Origin: Asaia bogorensis NBRC 16594
GTDB lineage: Bacteria > Pseudomonadota > Alphaproteobacteria > Acetobacterales > Acetobacteraceae
Direction: 5' to 3'
Assembly: GCF_001547995.1 (NCBI RefSeq)
Contig: NZ_AP014690.1
Location: 1,795,001-1,859,000 of the forward strand
Length of the DNA: 64,000 nucleotides
The notes beneath the pieces are model-generated. The model was not told the DNA's origin. It made no database searches and saw only the letters and a program-made list of their open reading frames with translations. Made by a program: the position numbers and the translations under genes. Shown piece by piece: positions 1-8,369 of this stretch (positions are counted from its first letter, which is position 1; the number at the start of each line of letters is the position of its first letter).

Positions 1-137
1 CCTGAATCCGTGCTCTGTGCAGTTTTGGACGAGGCCGTCTTACGACCGGTCTGACTTTGCTCTGCCTGAGCGGCAGAGACACTCAACGCGAGGACCGATG
101 TCGCACATAAAAAATAGCGGGCGTTAAAGCGCATCAT
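1..137 (-). CDS. Exported protein, N-terminal fragment
   Basis: Only the first 45 codons lie in the window; the gene runs off the left edge. The protein starts MMRFNARYFLCATSVLAL, a basic n-region plus hydrophobic core, followed by SAAQA, which fits a Sec signal peptidase site. After it comes a polar Gln/Ser/Thr/Lys-rich stretch. That layout is common at the start of TonB-dependent receptors of acetic acid bacteria, but nothing specific is visible, so the family is only a guess. Two adjacent ATGs (137 and 134) are possible; the GGAAG just upstream is better spaced for the second. The upstream DNA holds a 15-bp palindrome that may be its operator. Confidence 0.6.
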   Translation of the reverse strand, partial: MMRFNARYFLCATSVLALSVSAAQAEQSQTGRKTASSKTAQSTDS

Positions 138-275
138 ACTTCCCGAAACACATGCTGGATTATTAACGGACTTAGATCGTTACGTTAATGTTCCTATCAC
201 AACGCATTGCGGTCGCGGGATGAAAATTTGATGACGATACGAAATATTAAAATCGTTTTATAATAGTTACATGGG

Positions 276-290
276 GTATCGTTACGATAC
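276..290. promoter_or_regulatory. 15-bp perfect palindrome, putative operator
   Basis: GTATCGT-T-ACGATAC is a perfect 7-1-7 inverted repeat. A half-site ACGATAC occurs at 234-240, and the nine-base core ATCGTTACG recurs at 176-184, so three related sites lie within 120 bp upstream of the exported-protein gene that starts at 137. This arrangement suits a dimeric repressor. The regulator is unknown, and the sequence does not match the Fur-type 7-1-7 box seen elsewhere in this window. Confidence 0.4.
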
Positions 291-506
291 AATACAAACC
301 GTCCGGAGCGACGCCATTACGTCGAGACAGTGGTTTTATAAGTATAGAAGTTAGTAATCTATATTTACGATCCTGTATTTGTTGGTTTGCTTAATTCTAC
401 TCATATATAGATTTCATTATGCGATCATTATTTCGATAACCACGCTCATGTGGGCATAGCCTTACACAAATAACGCCGAAGCCGCCCTCGTCGCGCGATA
501 TCAATA

Positions 507-517
507 CCCCCCCCCCC
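507..517. repeat. Poly-C tract, 11 C
   Basis: An uninterrupted run of 11 C. On the minus strand it lies at the 3' end of a short open frame of unclear reality, so phase variation cannot be assigned to a product. Confidence 0.9.
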
Positions 518-594
518 TTCCACGGAACCGTCCCAGGTCGTTTTGCGCGCCGCCCCTCGGGAAGCAATGGCGATTGGTCCTTCGACAGAGGTCC

Positions 595-741
595 CTACGC
601 CTGCTCAAGCAATTCATCGCTCCAGCGAGCGCCGTAGGTACATTGTTTGCCAAACGCTGTTTCAGCGCGAATACCAAGACAAACATAGAGTTCTTCCCGG
701 ACAAGAGGATAGATGCGGCAACCGGCGGTGTCTGACGCTGC
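595..741 (-). pseudogene. Short start-less open frame, possible gene remnant
   Basis: A 48-residue frame between two stops on the minus strand. It reads like real protein (for example REELYVCLGIRAETAFGKQC, ending WSDELLEQA) but has no start codon in a sensible place and no identifiable family. It could be the tail of a decayed gene. The alternative is chance, because several frames here stay open in GC-rich DNA. Confidence 0.25.
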
Positions 742-1087
742 TCATAGCTTCGCCCCGTGGAGCCAAATCTACGGGTGCCGCGATTGCTAATCAGCGCCTT
801 TCCTACATTCTGCATGATATGGGTCACCGCTACAGCAAAGAGCCTCAGCTATCGTCACCCCACCCGGTAGGGACAGTATTTCATCTTTGAGAAGCGCAGC
901 ACCATCGGTGATACCGGACTGGTCACTCGGCGCGGGACCATACGAATGACAAGAGTGAGCGCAAGGGGGGGCTAGCGCCGTGTCGCACCACCAAAATCCA
1001 AGCTTGAATGACATTTGACAGCACCCTGTCGAACGCGGTGCGGGATTTAGGCTAAACGGGAAAAGGCCCGCGCAACTGCATCGTATG

Positions 1088-1103
1088 CCCCCCCCCCCCC
1101 CCC
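1088..1103. repeat. Poly-C tract, 16 C
   Basis: An uninterrupted run of 16 C, the longest homopolymer in the window. On the plus strand it directly follows an ATG (1085-1087). The frame it opens gives only about 38 residues up to a TGA at 1199-1201. On the minus strand it begins two bases after the stop of the open frame 1106-1348. Length variation by slipped-strand mispairing is likely, but no downstream gene clearly depends on it. Confidence 0.9.
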
Positions 1104-1105
1104 TC

Positions 1106-1348
1106 TTACTCTTTCAGCGGGGGCCATTCCAGGATCGTATCGCCAATCGATACAAGCTTCGAAGCGTTTTCCACACCAAATACAGAGCTTTGCGGGCGTG
1201 AGCGTTTGGCTCCCCGATCAAACGCAGACGAGAGGGTCACGCCAATTCGCACAATCTGCGCCTTCCCCACCCGGAGCAGATCTAAGCTTACGCGATACGA
1301 CCAGCGCCTCAGGTTTCCTGAGCGGCCTAACTCGCGAGCGGAGACACC
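1106..1348 (-). pseudogene. 80-codon start-less open frame, possible gene remnant
   Basis: The minus strand is open for 80 codons between TAG (1351-1349) and TAA (1108-1106). The reading is protein-like, with stretches such as SLDLLRVGKAQIVRIGVTL and the ending SIGDTILEWPPLKE, but it has no plausible initiation codon near its beginning. I do not recognise a family. The best reading is the C-terminal piece of a disrupted gene next to tRNA-Gln; a chance frame is possible. The poly-C tract begins immediately beyond its stop codon. Confidence 0.3.
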
Positions 1349-1500
1349 CTATGGGGCATGCTCCTCTCGGCGCCAGATCGCAAAGGAAAGGCGCAACTCA
1401 TGAACGAAATGGCGTCAGCCGGACGCGCCTATGGCACGTATATCACGCAGGAAATGACCTGCGCAAATCATAATTTAAAGAGTTGGGACCGAAAGAGAAA

Positions 1501-1574
1501 TGGCTGGGGGACCTGGATTCGAACCAGGGCTGACCGGGTCAGAGCCGGTAGTTCTACCGCTAAACTATCCCCCA
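1501..1574 (-). tRNA. tRNA-Gln (anticodon CUG)
   Basis: The reverse strand folds as a complete tRNA of 74 nt including an encoded 3' CCA. The acceptor stem is TGGGGGA/TCCCCCA. The anticodon stem ACCGG/CCGGT encloses loop CTCTGAC (anticodon CTG), and the T-stem is CCTGG/CCAGG with loop TTCGAAT. The U1-A72-type acceptor start and the GCCA end fit glutamine tRNAs. Its 3' end points into the gene-poor region 138-1500. Confidence 0.96.
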
Positions 1575-1611
1575 GCAGTTGAGCCGTAGCTCAGTGCCTT
1601 GCGGTGGCGGT

Positions 1612-1640
1612 CAGATAGCATCCACCCCACAGCGCCGCAA
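1612..1640 (-). promoter_or_regulatory. Putative promoter of tRNA-Gln
   Basis: On the minus strand TTGCGG (1640-1635) and TATCTG (1617-1612) are separated by 17 bp and lie about 38 bp upstream of the mature tRNA 5' end. Spacing and position fit a housekeeping sigma promoter; the -10 match is modest. Confidence 0.45.
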
Positions 1641-1776
1641 CCCCCCTTTTTGCATTTTTTTCTACAAATCAGTCTTTGTCCCGTCACAAAATCCTTGCTG
1701 TGCTGTGCCAGCGCTATCACATTGTTTTTTACACAAGATTTCCGGTGCATCGCACCATCACAAAAAGGGGACGATC

Positions 1777-2916
1777 ATGGGCTACCGCCAAAGCGATGCT
1801 GCTTCCCCCTCGATCGGGGGGCACACCCCCAGGCATTTTGCCGCCCTCGATCTCGGCACCAACAATTGCCGCCTCATGATCGCCCGGCGGAGCGGTCATG
1901 GTGTGCAGGTGCTTGACCGTCAGAATCGCATGGTCTGCCTCGGCGAAGGGCTTGTTGAAACCGGTGAATTGAGTTCCCGTGCCATGGACCGCGCCATTCG
2001 TACCCTCGACAGCTACGCCGCGCGCATGGATGGCCTCCCCTCGCTTCAGGTGCGTGCCGTTGCAACAGAAGCGTGCCGCCGCGCGCTCAATCGCGACAGC
2101 TTTCTCTCGCGCGTCCGCTCCGAAACCGGCCTATCTCTAGAAATCATCTCCCCCAGGGAGGAAGTGGAACTTGCTGTCGAGGGATGCCGGACCTTGCTGC
2201 ACCGCGATCCCGAAGGAGGGCGTCGGGCTATTCTTTTTGATATTGGCGGCGGCTCGACAGAAGTAGCATGGCTGAGATTGCATCCAGAGACGCACGAGCA
2301 CGAGGTTGTCGGCCTCGTCAGCCTGCCCTTTGGTGTCGTGACCCTCTCGGAGCAGTTCGGACACAGGCGCGGTGAGCAGCGCGGTGAAAACCCCGCCAGC
2401 CTTTATGAAGACATGGTTCGCCTCGTGCAGGAGCCGCTCACGGCATTCGAACGTGTTCATCAGATCGGCCAGGAAATGCGCCGAGGTGCCGTGCAGATGC
2501 TCGGTACAAGCGGCACGGTAACAACTTTGGCCAGTGTCGCGCAGAACCTGGCGCGCTACAGCCGCCATGCCGTTGATGGCTTCACGCTCACAGCAGAAGC
2601 CGCTCACGACGCCATCGGGCTCGTGCGTCAGGCCGCCTCCGGCCAGCAGGAATCGCCTCCCGGCCTCACCCCGGACCGACAGCATTTCATGCTGCCTGGC
2701 TGCGCGATTTTCGACGCTATCCATCGTGTCTGGCCATCACGCGAAATCATTGTCGCGGATCGGGGGCTTCGCGATGGGATGGTGGCCCGCATGGCGTCGC
2801 AGTCGCGCCGCTCGCGCGTTCATGCTCATGGTATGCGTCAACACGCGCCCTCCCATGACAGACACGCGAATTATCGTGGCCATCATGCACCGTCTTCCTT
2901 TATGGGACGCGCATGA
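1777..2916 (+). CDS. ppx: Exopolyphosphatase / guanosine pentaphosphate phosphatase
   Basis: This 379-residue Ppx/GppA-family phosphatase hydrolyses terminal phosphate from polyphosphate or pppGpp. The ASKHA nucleotide-binding fold shows as AALDLGTNNCRLMIAR near residue 25, ILFDIGGGSTEVAWL near 150 and the loop LGTSGTVTTLASVAQ near 245. The start is the ATG at 1777, preceded by AAAAAGGGG; the frame is open further upstream but lacks a ribosome site there. It is shorter than E. coli Ppx because it has no C-terminal HD-like half, as is common for alphaproteobacterial members. Its stop overlaps the rlmE start by 4 bp (ATGA), so the two are translationally coupled. Ppx versus GppA activity cannot be separated from sequence alone. 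Confidence 0.9.
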   Translation: MGYRQSDAASPSIGGHTPRHFAALDLGTNNCRLMIARRSGHGVQVLDRQNRMVCLGEGLVETGELSSRAMDRAIRTLDSYAARMDGLPSLQVRAVATEACRRALNRDSFLSRVRSETGLSLEIISPREEVELAVEGCRTLLHRDPEGGRRAILFDIGGGSTEVAWLRLHPETHEHEVVGLVSLPFGVVTLSEQFGHRRGEQRGENPASLYEDMVRLVQEPLTAFERVHQIGQEMRRGAVQMLGTSGTVTTLASVAQNLARYSRHAVDGFTLTAEAAHDAIGLVRQAASGQQESPPGLTPDRQHFMLPGCAIFDAIHRVWPSREIIVADRGLRDGMVARMASQSRRSRVHAHGMRQHAPSHDRHANYRGHHAPSSFMGRA

Positions 2917-3710
2917 GCAAAGATAATGACAAGCGCGGCCGTCAGGGCGGCAAGGTGCAGGAGCGCCGTATTCCGGGCAAGGCCCTCAAGAGTTCAGCCG
3001 CGCCCGGTGAGTCAGACAGCGCATTGGATGGCAGCTCTGTCCAGACGGCGCGTAACAAGACAATCATGCTTCGCACGGCACGTGGGCGCTCCACGGCGCA
3101 ACAACGTTGGCTGAACCGCCAGCTCAACGACCCGTATGTGGCTGCAGCGCGCAAGCAGGGTTGGCGTTCGCGTGCAGCGTTCAAGCTGATTGAAATCGAT
3201 GACCGGCTCAAGCTGATCAAGCCCGGGATGAGAATTATCGATCTTGGCGCTGCCCCGGGGGGCTGGACACAGGTTGCGGTCAAGCGCGGTGCCAGCGCTG
3301 TCGTGGGCGTGGATCTGCTGCCGGTCGACCCTGTCAGCGACGCTACAATTATAGAAGGCGACTTCACAGATCCCGACATGCCTGCGCGACTGATCGAATT
3401 GCTGGGCGGCCCCGCTGATCTGGTCTTGTCCGACATGGCACCCAACACAACAGGCCATGCGCCAACAGATCACCTGCGCATCATGGGACTGGCGGAAGGT
3501 GCGCTCGATTTTGCAATGCAGGTTCTGGCGGTTGGCGGCGGATTCGTCGCCAAGGTGTTTCAGGGCGGGTCCGAACGGCAAATGCTCGAGCCCATGAAAC
3601 TAGCCTTCTCAAGTGTGCGTCACCTCAAGCCCCCTGCGTCGCGCAAGGAATCGAGCGAGCTCTATGTTGTGGCGACCGGGTTCCGCCCCGATCGCCTCAA
3701 GCAAGACTGA
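2913..3710 (+). CDS. rlmE: 23S rRNA (uridine-2'-O-)-methyltransferase RlmE
   Basis: FtsJ/RrmJ-family enzyme that methylates the 2'-OH of U2552 in the 23S A-loop using SAM. The SAM site is IIDLGAAPGGWTQVAV, followed by VVGVDLLPVDPV, the catalytic Asp in LVLSDMAPNTTGH and the catalytic Lys in GGGFVAKVFQGG. WRSRAAFKLIEID carries the first Lys of the K-D-K-E tetrad. At 265 residues it is longer than E. coli RlmE (about 209) because of a basic, Ser/Arg-rich N-terminal tail of roughly 60 residues, typical of alphaproteobacterial copies. It overlaps ppx by 4 bp and ends 10 bp from the convergent ROK kinase. Confidence 0.95.
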   Translation: MSKDNDKRGRQGGKVQERRIPGKALKSSAAPGESDSALDGSSVQTARNKTIMLRTARGRSTAQQRWLNRQLNDPYVAAARKQGWRSRAAFKLIEIDDRLKLIKPGMRIIDLGAAPGGWTQVAVKRGASAVVGVDLLPVDPVSDATIIEGDFTDPDMPARLIELLGGPADLVLSDMAPNTTGHAPTDHLRIMGLAEGALDFAMQVLAVGGGFVAKVFQGGSERQMLEPMKLAFSSVRHLKPPASRKESSELYVVATGFRPDRLKQD

Positions 3711-3720
3711 GAGGCGCCCC

Positions 3721-4656
3721 TTACTCGGTCACGTCCCACAGCCAGGCGGCACCGCGCACGCCTGAGCTGTCGCCGTGCTTGTTGCGCACGATGGGGGTGG
3801 TGCAAGTCGGGGTGATTACATGACGTGCCAGCAAGGGCGGCACACGTTCATAGATGCTGTCGAGGTTGGACACGCCACCGCCGAGCACGATGATGTCAGG
3901 ATCAAGGAAGTTGATCGCAAGAGCGCAAGCACGCGAGAAGCGGTCCATGTAGCGATCGAGCGCCCCGATCGCAGCAATATCACCATTTGCGGCGGCTTCC
4001 TCGATCCCTGCCGTGTTATGGTGCCCGACGCCCTTCCAGTCCTTCGCGAGTTCCGGTCCGCAAAGATAGCGCTCAAGACAGCCCTCATTGCCGCAGAAGC
4101 ATTTCGGCAGGGGGAATTCTTCCATACGCACCCAGGGAAGTGGCGTGTGCCCCCATTCGCCCGCGATGCTGTGCCGACCGCCAATGACCTTGCCATCGAC
4201 AACAATACCAGCGCCCATACCGGTGCCGATGATGATGCCGAACACCGTACGGTTCCCTGCGCCAGCGCCGTCTGCGGCTTCCGACAAGGCGAAGCAGTTC
4301 GCATCGTTCTCAACACGTACCGAGCGATTGAGGGCACGATCGAGGTCGATACCGAAAGGCTGGTTGTTCAGCCAGGTCGCATTGGCGTTCTTGATGAGGC
4401 CAGTCTCGGGCGAGATGGAGCCAGGAATACCGATGCCGAGTGTCGAGGTGAGCTGGCCCGGCGCCGCAAGATGCGAGGCCACGCTGCCAAGGCGCTGATC
4501 GACGCTGGCTACGAGATCGCGCACAGCGATCACGGCATCTTCATAAATTCCCGGGTTCGGTACGCGTTCGCGCAGTTGCAGATCGCCAGCGCGATCGAGA
4601 ACTGCGATTTCGATTTTTGTGCCACCGAAATCGATGCCGAGGCGATAATCAGCCAT
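3721..4656 (-). CDS. ROK-family sugar kinase (fructokinase-like)
   Basis: A 311-residue ROK kinase, probably phosphorylating a free hexose such as fructose, glucose or N-acetylglucosamine with ATP. The N-terminal phosphate loop is LGIDFGGTKIEIAVLD. The central region has IIGTGMGAGIVVDG and the catalytic Asp in the preceding ENDANCFALSEA. The zinc motif CFCGNEGCLERYLCG supplies the Cys cluster characteristic of ROK proteins. The C-terminal ATP-site segment is IIVLGGGVSN. Bacterial proteins with this pattern are usually annotated as fructokinase (Mak). It stands alone, convergent with rlmE and divergent from the TusA-like gene. Substrate preference is not decidable from sequence. Confidence 0.9.
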   Translation of the reverse strand: MADYRLGIDFGGTKIEIAVLDRAGDLQLRERVPNPGIYEDAVIAVRDLVASVDQRLGSVASHLAAPGQLTSTLGIGIPGSISPETGLIKNANATWLNNQPFGIDLDRALNRSVRVENDANCFALSEAADGAGAGNRTVFGIIIGTGMGAGIVVDGKVIGGRHSIAGEWGHTPLPWVRMEEFPLPKCFCGNEGCLERYLCGPELAKDWKGVGHHNTAGIEEAAANGDIAAIGALDRYMDRFSRACALAINFLDPDIIVLGGGVSNLDSIYERVPPLLARHVITPTCTTPIVRNKHGDSSGVRGAAWLWDVTE

Positions 4657-4801
4657 CTCATGCCTTACTGATGTTGCTTCTGAAAACTGCGGCGCATGTT
4701 GCGGACGAATACGGTCCGAGTAAAGATCTATTGGTCAAACAGAGCGGTCAAACAGCGCCCGATCTTGAAACACACATGGCGCTGCGCGCATAGTCCTGAA
4801 A

Positions 4802-5071
4802 ATGACAGCCTCGCCCTCAGAAACCCTGCTCGACGTTCGTGGAATGGCCTGCCCCTTGCCGGTGCTCCGGGCCCATCGCAGCCTCAAGACCCTTTCGCCG
4901 GGTGCAAAGCTGCGCGTTTTGGCCACGGACAGGGCAAGTGTTGCTGATTTTCAGGCGTTCTGTCGCGAGACCGGCCACGCGCTGGTGGCGTTTTCGGAAG
5001 ATGGCGAGACACTCTCCTTTGTGATTCGTCGCAAATCGGACACAGCTGTGTCCTTGCCTGTCACGGAATAA
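4802..5071 (+). CDS. TusA-family sulfurtransferase / sulfur carrier
   Basis: An 89-residue TusA/SirA-like protein. Members carry a persulfide on the Cys of the N-terminal CPxP motif, seen here as GMACPLPVLRAH near residue 15, and relay sulfur to tRNA 2-thiolation, molybdenum cofactor or Fe-S assembly. The fold is completed by LRVLATDRASVADFQAFC and a C-terminal strand. Length is normal (about 80). The 145-bp spacer to the divergent ROK gene should hold its promoter. Partners such as TusBCD or TusE are not in the window, so the exact acceptor is unknown. Confidence 0.85.
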   Translation: MTASPSETLLDVRGMACPLPVLRAHRSLKTLSPGAKLRVLATDRASVADFQAFCRETGHALVAFSEDGETLSFVIRRKSDTAVSLPVTE

Positions 5072-5192
5072 TCATACTCTCTCCACCCTTGGGCTTGGAG
5101 AATGGAGTGCGACAGGTTATCCCTCCATCCCAATGGCCGTCATATGCTGACGGCATTTTTCCGAAACAGCGGAGCGGGACGGCAGTTACGGC

Positions 5193-5453
5193 ATGGACGC
5201 ACAGCTATCACAGCTCTCTTTCGAGGATGCCCTGTCAGAACTCGACAGGATTGTACGCGGCCTCGAAAGCGGTCAGATGAAACTTGAGGACGCGATAAGC
5301 GCCTATGAGCGAGGTGCTGCCCTGCGCCGCCATTGTGAAACAAAACTCTCGGAAGCCGAAATGCGCGTTCGGGCCATCACACAGCGTGATGGTACGACAG
5401 GCACAACGCCGCTTGCCGAGTTCGACGAGAATTCTGGCGGAAAAGCCCCATGA
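5193..5453 (+). CDS. xseB: Exodeoxyribonuclease VII small subunit
   Basis: This 86-residue XseB pairs with XseA (not in the window) to degrade single-stranded DNA. The family signature is a two-helix coiled domain: SFEDALSELDRIVRGLESGQ followed by LEDAISAYERGAALRRHCE near residues 10-50. The C-terminal tail is polar and variable. It overlaps ispA by 4 bp (ATGA). xseB-ispA-dxs is a widely conserved order, so it is the promoter-proximal gene of the isoprenoid operon. Confidence 0.93.
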   Translation: MDAQLSQLSFEDALSELDRIVRGLESGQMKLEDAISAYERGAALRRHCETKLSEAEMRVRAITQRDGTTGTTPLAEFDENSGGKAP

Positions 5454-6370
5454 CGACCACCTCATCACCCTCAACTGCATCGCCCGAGACCCTTGCGGCC
5501 TCACTTGGCACGGCAGCGCGCGCAATCGAAAGCACCATTGATCGCCTTCTTCCCATGGTTGACGGCGACGAATCGGTTCTGCTTGAGGCCATGCGCTACG
5601 CAGCCCTTGGCGGTGGCAAGCGACTGCGCGGCTATCTCGTGACGGAGATTGCCGGCATTTTCGGGGCAGAGCCCGAGGGCGCCCTTCGTGTCGCGGCCTC
5701 GGTCGAAATGCTTCACGCCTACAGTCTGGTTCATGATGACCTGCCTGCCATGGATGATGACGATCTACGCCGTGGGCAGCCCTCAACGCACAAGAAGTTT
5801 GACGAGGCGATTGCCATCCTGGCTGGCGACGCCCTCCAGACCTCTGCCTTCGAGATCCTGGCGGATGAAGCCACCCATTCCGACCCCTCCGTGCGTATCG
5901 CCCTGGTGACGGCACTGGCGCAGGCGTCGGGTGCGGCGGGCATGGTCGGCGGTCAGGTGGTCGATATCCGCGGCGAAGGCAAATCGCTGCCGCTCGATCA
6001 GGTGCGACGCCTACACGCCATGAAAACCGGCGCGCTGATCCGCTACGCCGCCGAGGCCGGTGCCATTCTTGGTGGCGCAACGCGCGTTCAGCGCGACGCC
6101 ATCATTGCCTATGGTCGTGATATCGGCACCGCCTTTCAGGTGGCCGATGACGTGCTGGACACCACAGCCAGCGCCGAGGAACTCGGCAAGACGGCCGGCA
6201 AGGATGAAGCTTCCGGCAAATCCACCTATGTCTCCCTTCTCGGCATTGACGGCGCACGTGCGGAAGCCGGGCGCCTTGTCGAGCAGGCCACACAGGCCCT
6301 GACCTCTTTCGGGACCGAAGCAGCCGCGCTCAGAGCCCTGGCACACTACATCGTCGAGCGCAGGAATTAA
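5450..6370 (+). CDS. ispA: Farnesyl diphosphate synthase (geranyltranstransferase)
   Basis: A 306-residue short-chain trans-prenyltransferase that condenses DMAPP or GPP with IPP to give FPP. It has the substrate-binding [11 protein letters not shown] segment, the first aspartate-rich motif [14 protein letters not shown] near residue 100 with the two-residue insertion typical of bacterial FPP synthases, and the second motif FQVADDVLD near 230. A long-chain paralogue is present at 45334-46398 and uses FPP as primer. It lies between xseB (4-bp overlap) and dxs (4-bp gap). Confidence 0.94.
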   Translation: MTTTSSPSTASPETLAASLGTAARAIESTIDRLLPMVDGDESVLLEAMRYAALGGGKRLRGYLVTEIAGIFGAEPEGALRVAASVEMLHAYSLVHDDLPAMDDDDLRRGQPSTHKKFDEAIAILAGDALQTSAFEILADEATHSDPSVRIALVTALAQASGAAGMVGGQVVDIRGEGKSLPLDQVRRLHAMKTGALIRYAAEAGAILGGATRVQRDAIIAYGRDIGTAFQVADDVLDTTASAEELGKTAGKDEASGKSTYVSLLGIDGARAEAGRLVEQATQALTSFGTEAAALRALAHYIVERRN

Positions 6371-6374
6371 GAGA

Positions 6375-8369
6375 ATGAGCGATACCACCAAACCGAACCA
6401 AGCCTCGTCGATCCCGACCATGGGTCGTTTTCCTCATCTCGACCGGGTTGTCGTTCCCGCCGATCTGAGAAACTTCTCAACCGACCAGCTGAAGCATCTG
6501 GCTGAGGAGCTGCGCTCCGAGACGGTTGATGCGGTGTCCACCACGGGCGGGCATCTTGGCGCCTCCCTTGGCGTGGTCGAGCTGACCGTGGCCATGCACG
6601 CCGTGTTCAACACGCCTGATGACAGGATCATCTGGGATGTCGGCCATCAGGCCTACCCGCACAAGATCCTGACCGGGCGCCGCGACCGTATCCGCACGCT
6701 GCGCCAGCCAGAGGGTCTCTCGGGCTTCACGCGTCGTTCGGAAAGCGAGTACGACCCGTTTGGTGCAGCCCATTCCTCCACGTCCATCTCTGCCGGTCTC
6801 GGCATGGCCGTGGCGCATCATCTGCGCGCCAATGATGATCCGTCCTATGAAGAGCGCAATGTCATTGCGGTCATTGGTGACGGGTCGATTTCGGCTGGCA
6901 TGGCCTATGAAGCCATGAATAATGCCGCCGTGGCCGGTCCGGGTGCCAAGCGCCTGATCGTCATCCTCAACGACAACGAGATGTCCATCGCGCCGCCAGT
7001 CGGCTCGATGTCCAACTATCTCTCCCGTCTGATGACCTCACGTCAGTTCCTGAGCCTTCGCGATCTGGCTGGCAAGCTGGCCAAGCGCCTGCCTGCCGGG
7101 CTGGAACGCACCGCCAAACGTGCTGACGAACTGACGCGCGGCCTGATCACGGGCGGCACGCTGTTCGAGGAACTCGGCTTCTATTATGTCGGTCCGGTCG
7201 ACGGTCATGACCTCAACCAGCTGGTGCCGATCCTGCGCAATCTTCGCGACAGCGATGAGGGCCCGGTCCTGCTGCATGTCATCACAGAGAAGGGACGCGG
7301 CTACAAGCCGGCTGAATCCGCGGGCGACAAGTATCACGCTGTCAGCAAGTTCAACGTGATCACGGGTGAGCAGAAAAAGGCTCCCGCCGGTCCGCCGAGC
7401 TACACCTCCGTCATGGCACGCGAATTGCTGCGTCATGCAGAGATGGATGAGCGCATCACGGCCATTACTGCGGCAATGCCCTCAGGTACGGGTCTGGACA
7501 AGTTTGCCCAGAAGCATCCCGAGCGCTTCTTCGATGTCGGCATTGCCGAGCAGCATGCCGTAACCTTTGCTGCGGGCATGGCTTCGGAAGGGCTGCGTCC
7601 TTTCTGCGCCATCTATTCCACCTTCCTGCAGCGCGCCTATGACCAGGTAGTGCATGATGTGGACCTGCAGAACTTACCCGTTCGCTTTGCCATTGACCGT
7701 GCCGGTCTTGTCGGTGCCGATGGTGCGACCCATGCTGGCTCATTCGACCTGAACTATCTGTGCTGCCTGCCGAACATGGTGGTGATGGCCCCGAGTGACG
7801 AGGTCGAACTCACCCATATGACGGCAACGGCCTGCGTGTACGATGCGGGTCCGATTGCGTTCCGTTACCCCCGTGGTGGTGGCACGGGTCTGGACCTGCC
7901 GGAGAAGGGCGAGGTTCTCGAGATTGGTCGTGGCCGCATCGTCCGTGAGGCGGTTCGTCAGCCGGGCAACAAATCCGGCGTCGCCATTCTCTCGCTGGGC
8001 ACGCGCCTGACCGAATCGCTCAAGGCCGCCGATCACCTTGCTGCGCAGGGCGTTGCCGTGACCGTTGCCGATGCCCGCTTTGCCAAACCGATCGACACGG
8101 CACTGGTCGAGCGTCTGGCGCGTGAGCACGATGTCCTGATCACGATCGAGGAAGGTGCAGCAGGCGGTTTCAGCAGCCTCGTGGTCCGTCATCTGGCTGA
8201 GACGGCCCTTCTCGATCAGGTCAGGTTCCGCCCCATGGCGCTGCCTGACACCTATATCGATCATAACCTGCCGGACGTGCAGTACGATGAAGCCGGGCTG
8301 AATGCGCCGCAAATCGTCGATACGGCACTTGCCGCGCTCGGTGCACAGAACGCCCAGCAGACGGCCTGA
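6375..8369 (+). CDS. dxs: 1-deoxy-D-xylulose-5-phosphate synthase
   Basis: First enzyme of the MEP isoprenoid pathway: pyruvate plus glyceraldehyde 3-phosphate gives DXP, with thiamine diphosphate. At 664 residues it is full length. The N-terminal ThDP domain has [31 protein letters not shown] and the GDG motif [16 protein letters not shown]. The pyrimidine-binding domain has [19 protein letters not shown], followed by a transketolase C-terminal domain. It follows ispA by 4 bp and shares one base with tlyA (TGATG), so the three are probably co-transcribed and coupled. Confidence 0.97.
   Translation: MSDTTKPNQASSIPTMGRFPHLDRVVVPADLRNFSTDQLKHLAEELRSETVDAVSTTGGHLGASLGVVELTVAMHAVFNTPDDRIIWDVGHQAYPHKILTGRRDRIRTLRQPEGLSGFTRRSESEYDPFGAAHSSTSISAGLGMAVAHHLRANDDPSYEERNVIAVIGDGSISAGMAYEAMNNAAVAGPGAKRLIVILNDNEMSIAPPVGSMSNYLSRLMTSRQFLSLRDLAGKLAKRLPAGLERTAKRADELTRGLITGGTLFEELGFYYVGPVDGHDLNQLVPILRNLRDSDEGPVLLHVITEKGRGYKPAESAGDKYHAVSKFNVITGEQKKAPAGPPSYTSVMARELLRHAEMDERITAITAAMPSGTGLDKFAQKHPERFFDVGIAEQHAVTFAAGMASEGLRPFCAIYSTFLQRAYDQVVHDVDLQNLPVRFAIDRAGLVGADGATHAGSFDLNYLCCLPNMVVMAPSDEVELTHMTATACVYDAGPIAFRYPRGGGTGLDLPEKGEVLEIGRGRIVREAVRQPGNKSGVAILSLGTRLTESLKAADHLAAQGVAVTVADARFAKPIDTALVERLAREHDVLITIEEGAAGGFSSLVVRHLAETALLDQVRFRPMALPDTYIDHNLPDVQYDEAGLNAPQIVDTALAALGAQNAQQTA

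Larger units (their letters stand above)
138..1500. other. 1.36 kb region with no intact gene
   Basis: This is the only long gene-free stretch. Positions 220-440 are clearly more AT-rich than the rest of the window and hold a perfect palindrome (276-290) and a TATAAT hexamer (259-264). From about 500 to 1350 both strands carry short open frames without convincing starts, plus homopolymers of 11 C (507-517) and 16 C (1088-1103) and 7 G (965-971). I recognise no protein family. The region sits directly beyond the 3' end of tRNA-Gln, a usual integration site for islands, so decayed accessory DNA is a reasonable inference. No second copy of the tRNA 3' end was seen in it. Confidence 0.6.

Noticed and set aside
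543-890. 115-codon plus-strand open frame in the gene-poor region
   Set aside because: It has an ATG but no ribosome site or recognisable family. A minus-strand frame over the same bases reads equally well, so I did not call it a gene.
1501-1574. Possible prophage or island attachment duplication at tRNA-Gln
   Set aside because: No second copy of the tRNA 3' end (the GGTTCGAATCC segment) was seen in the window, and no integrase gene is present.
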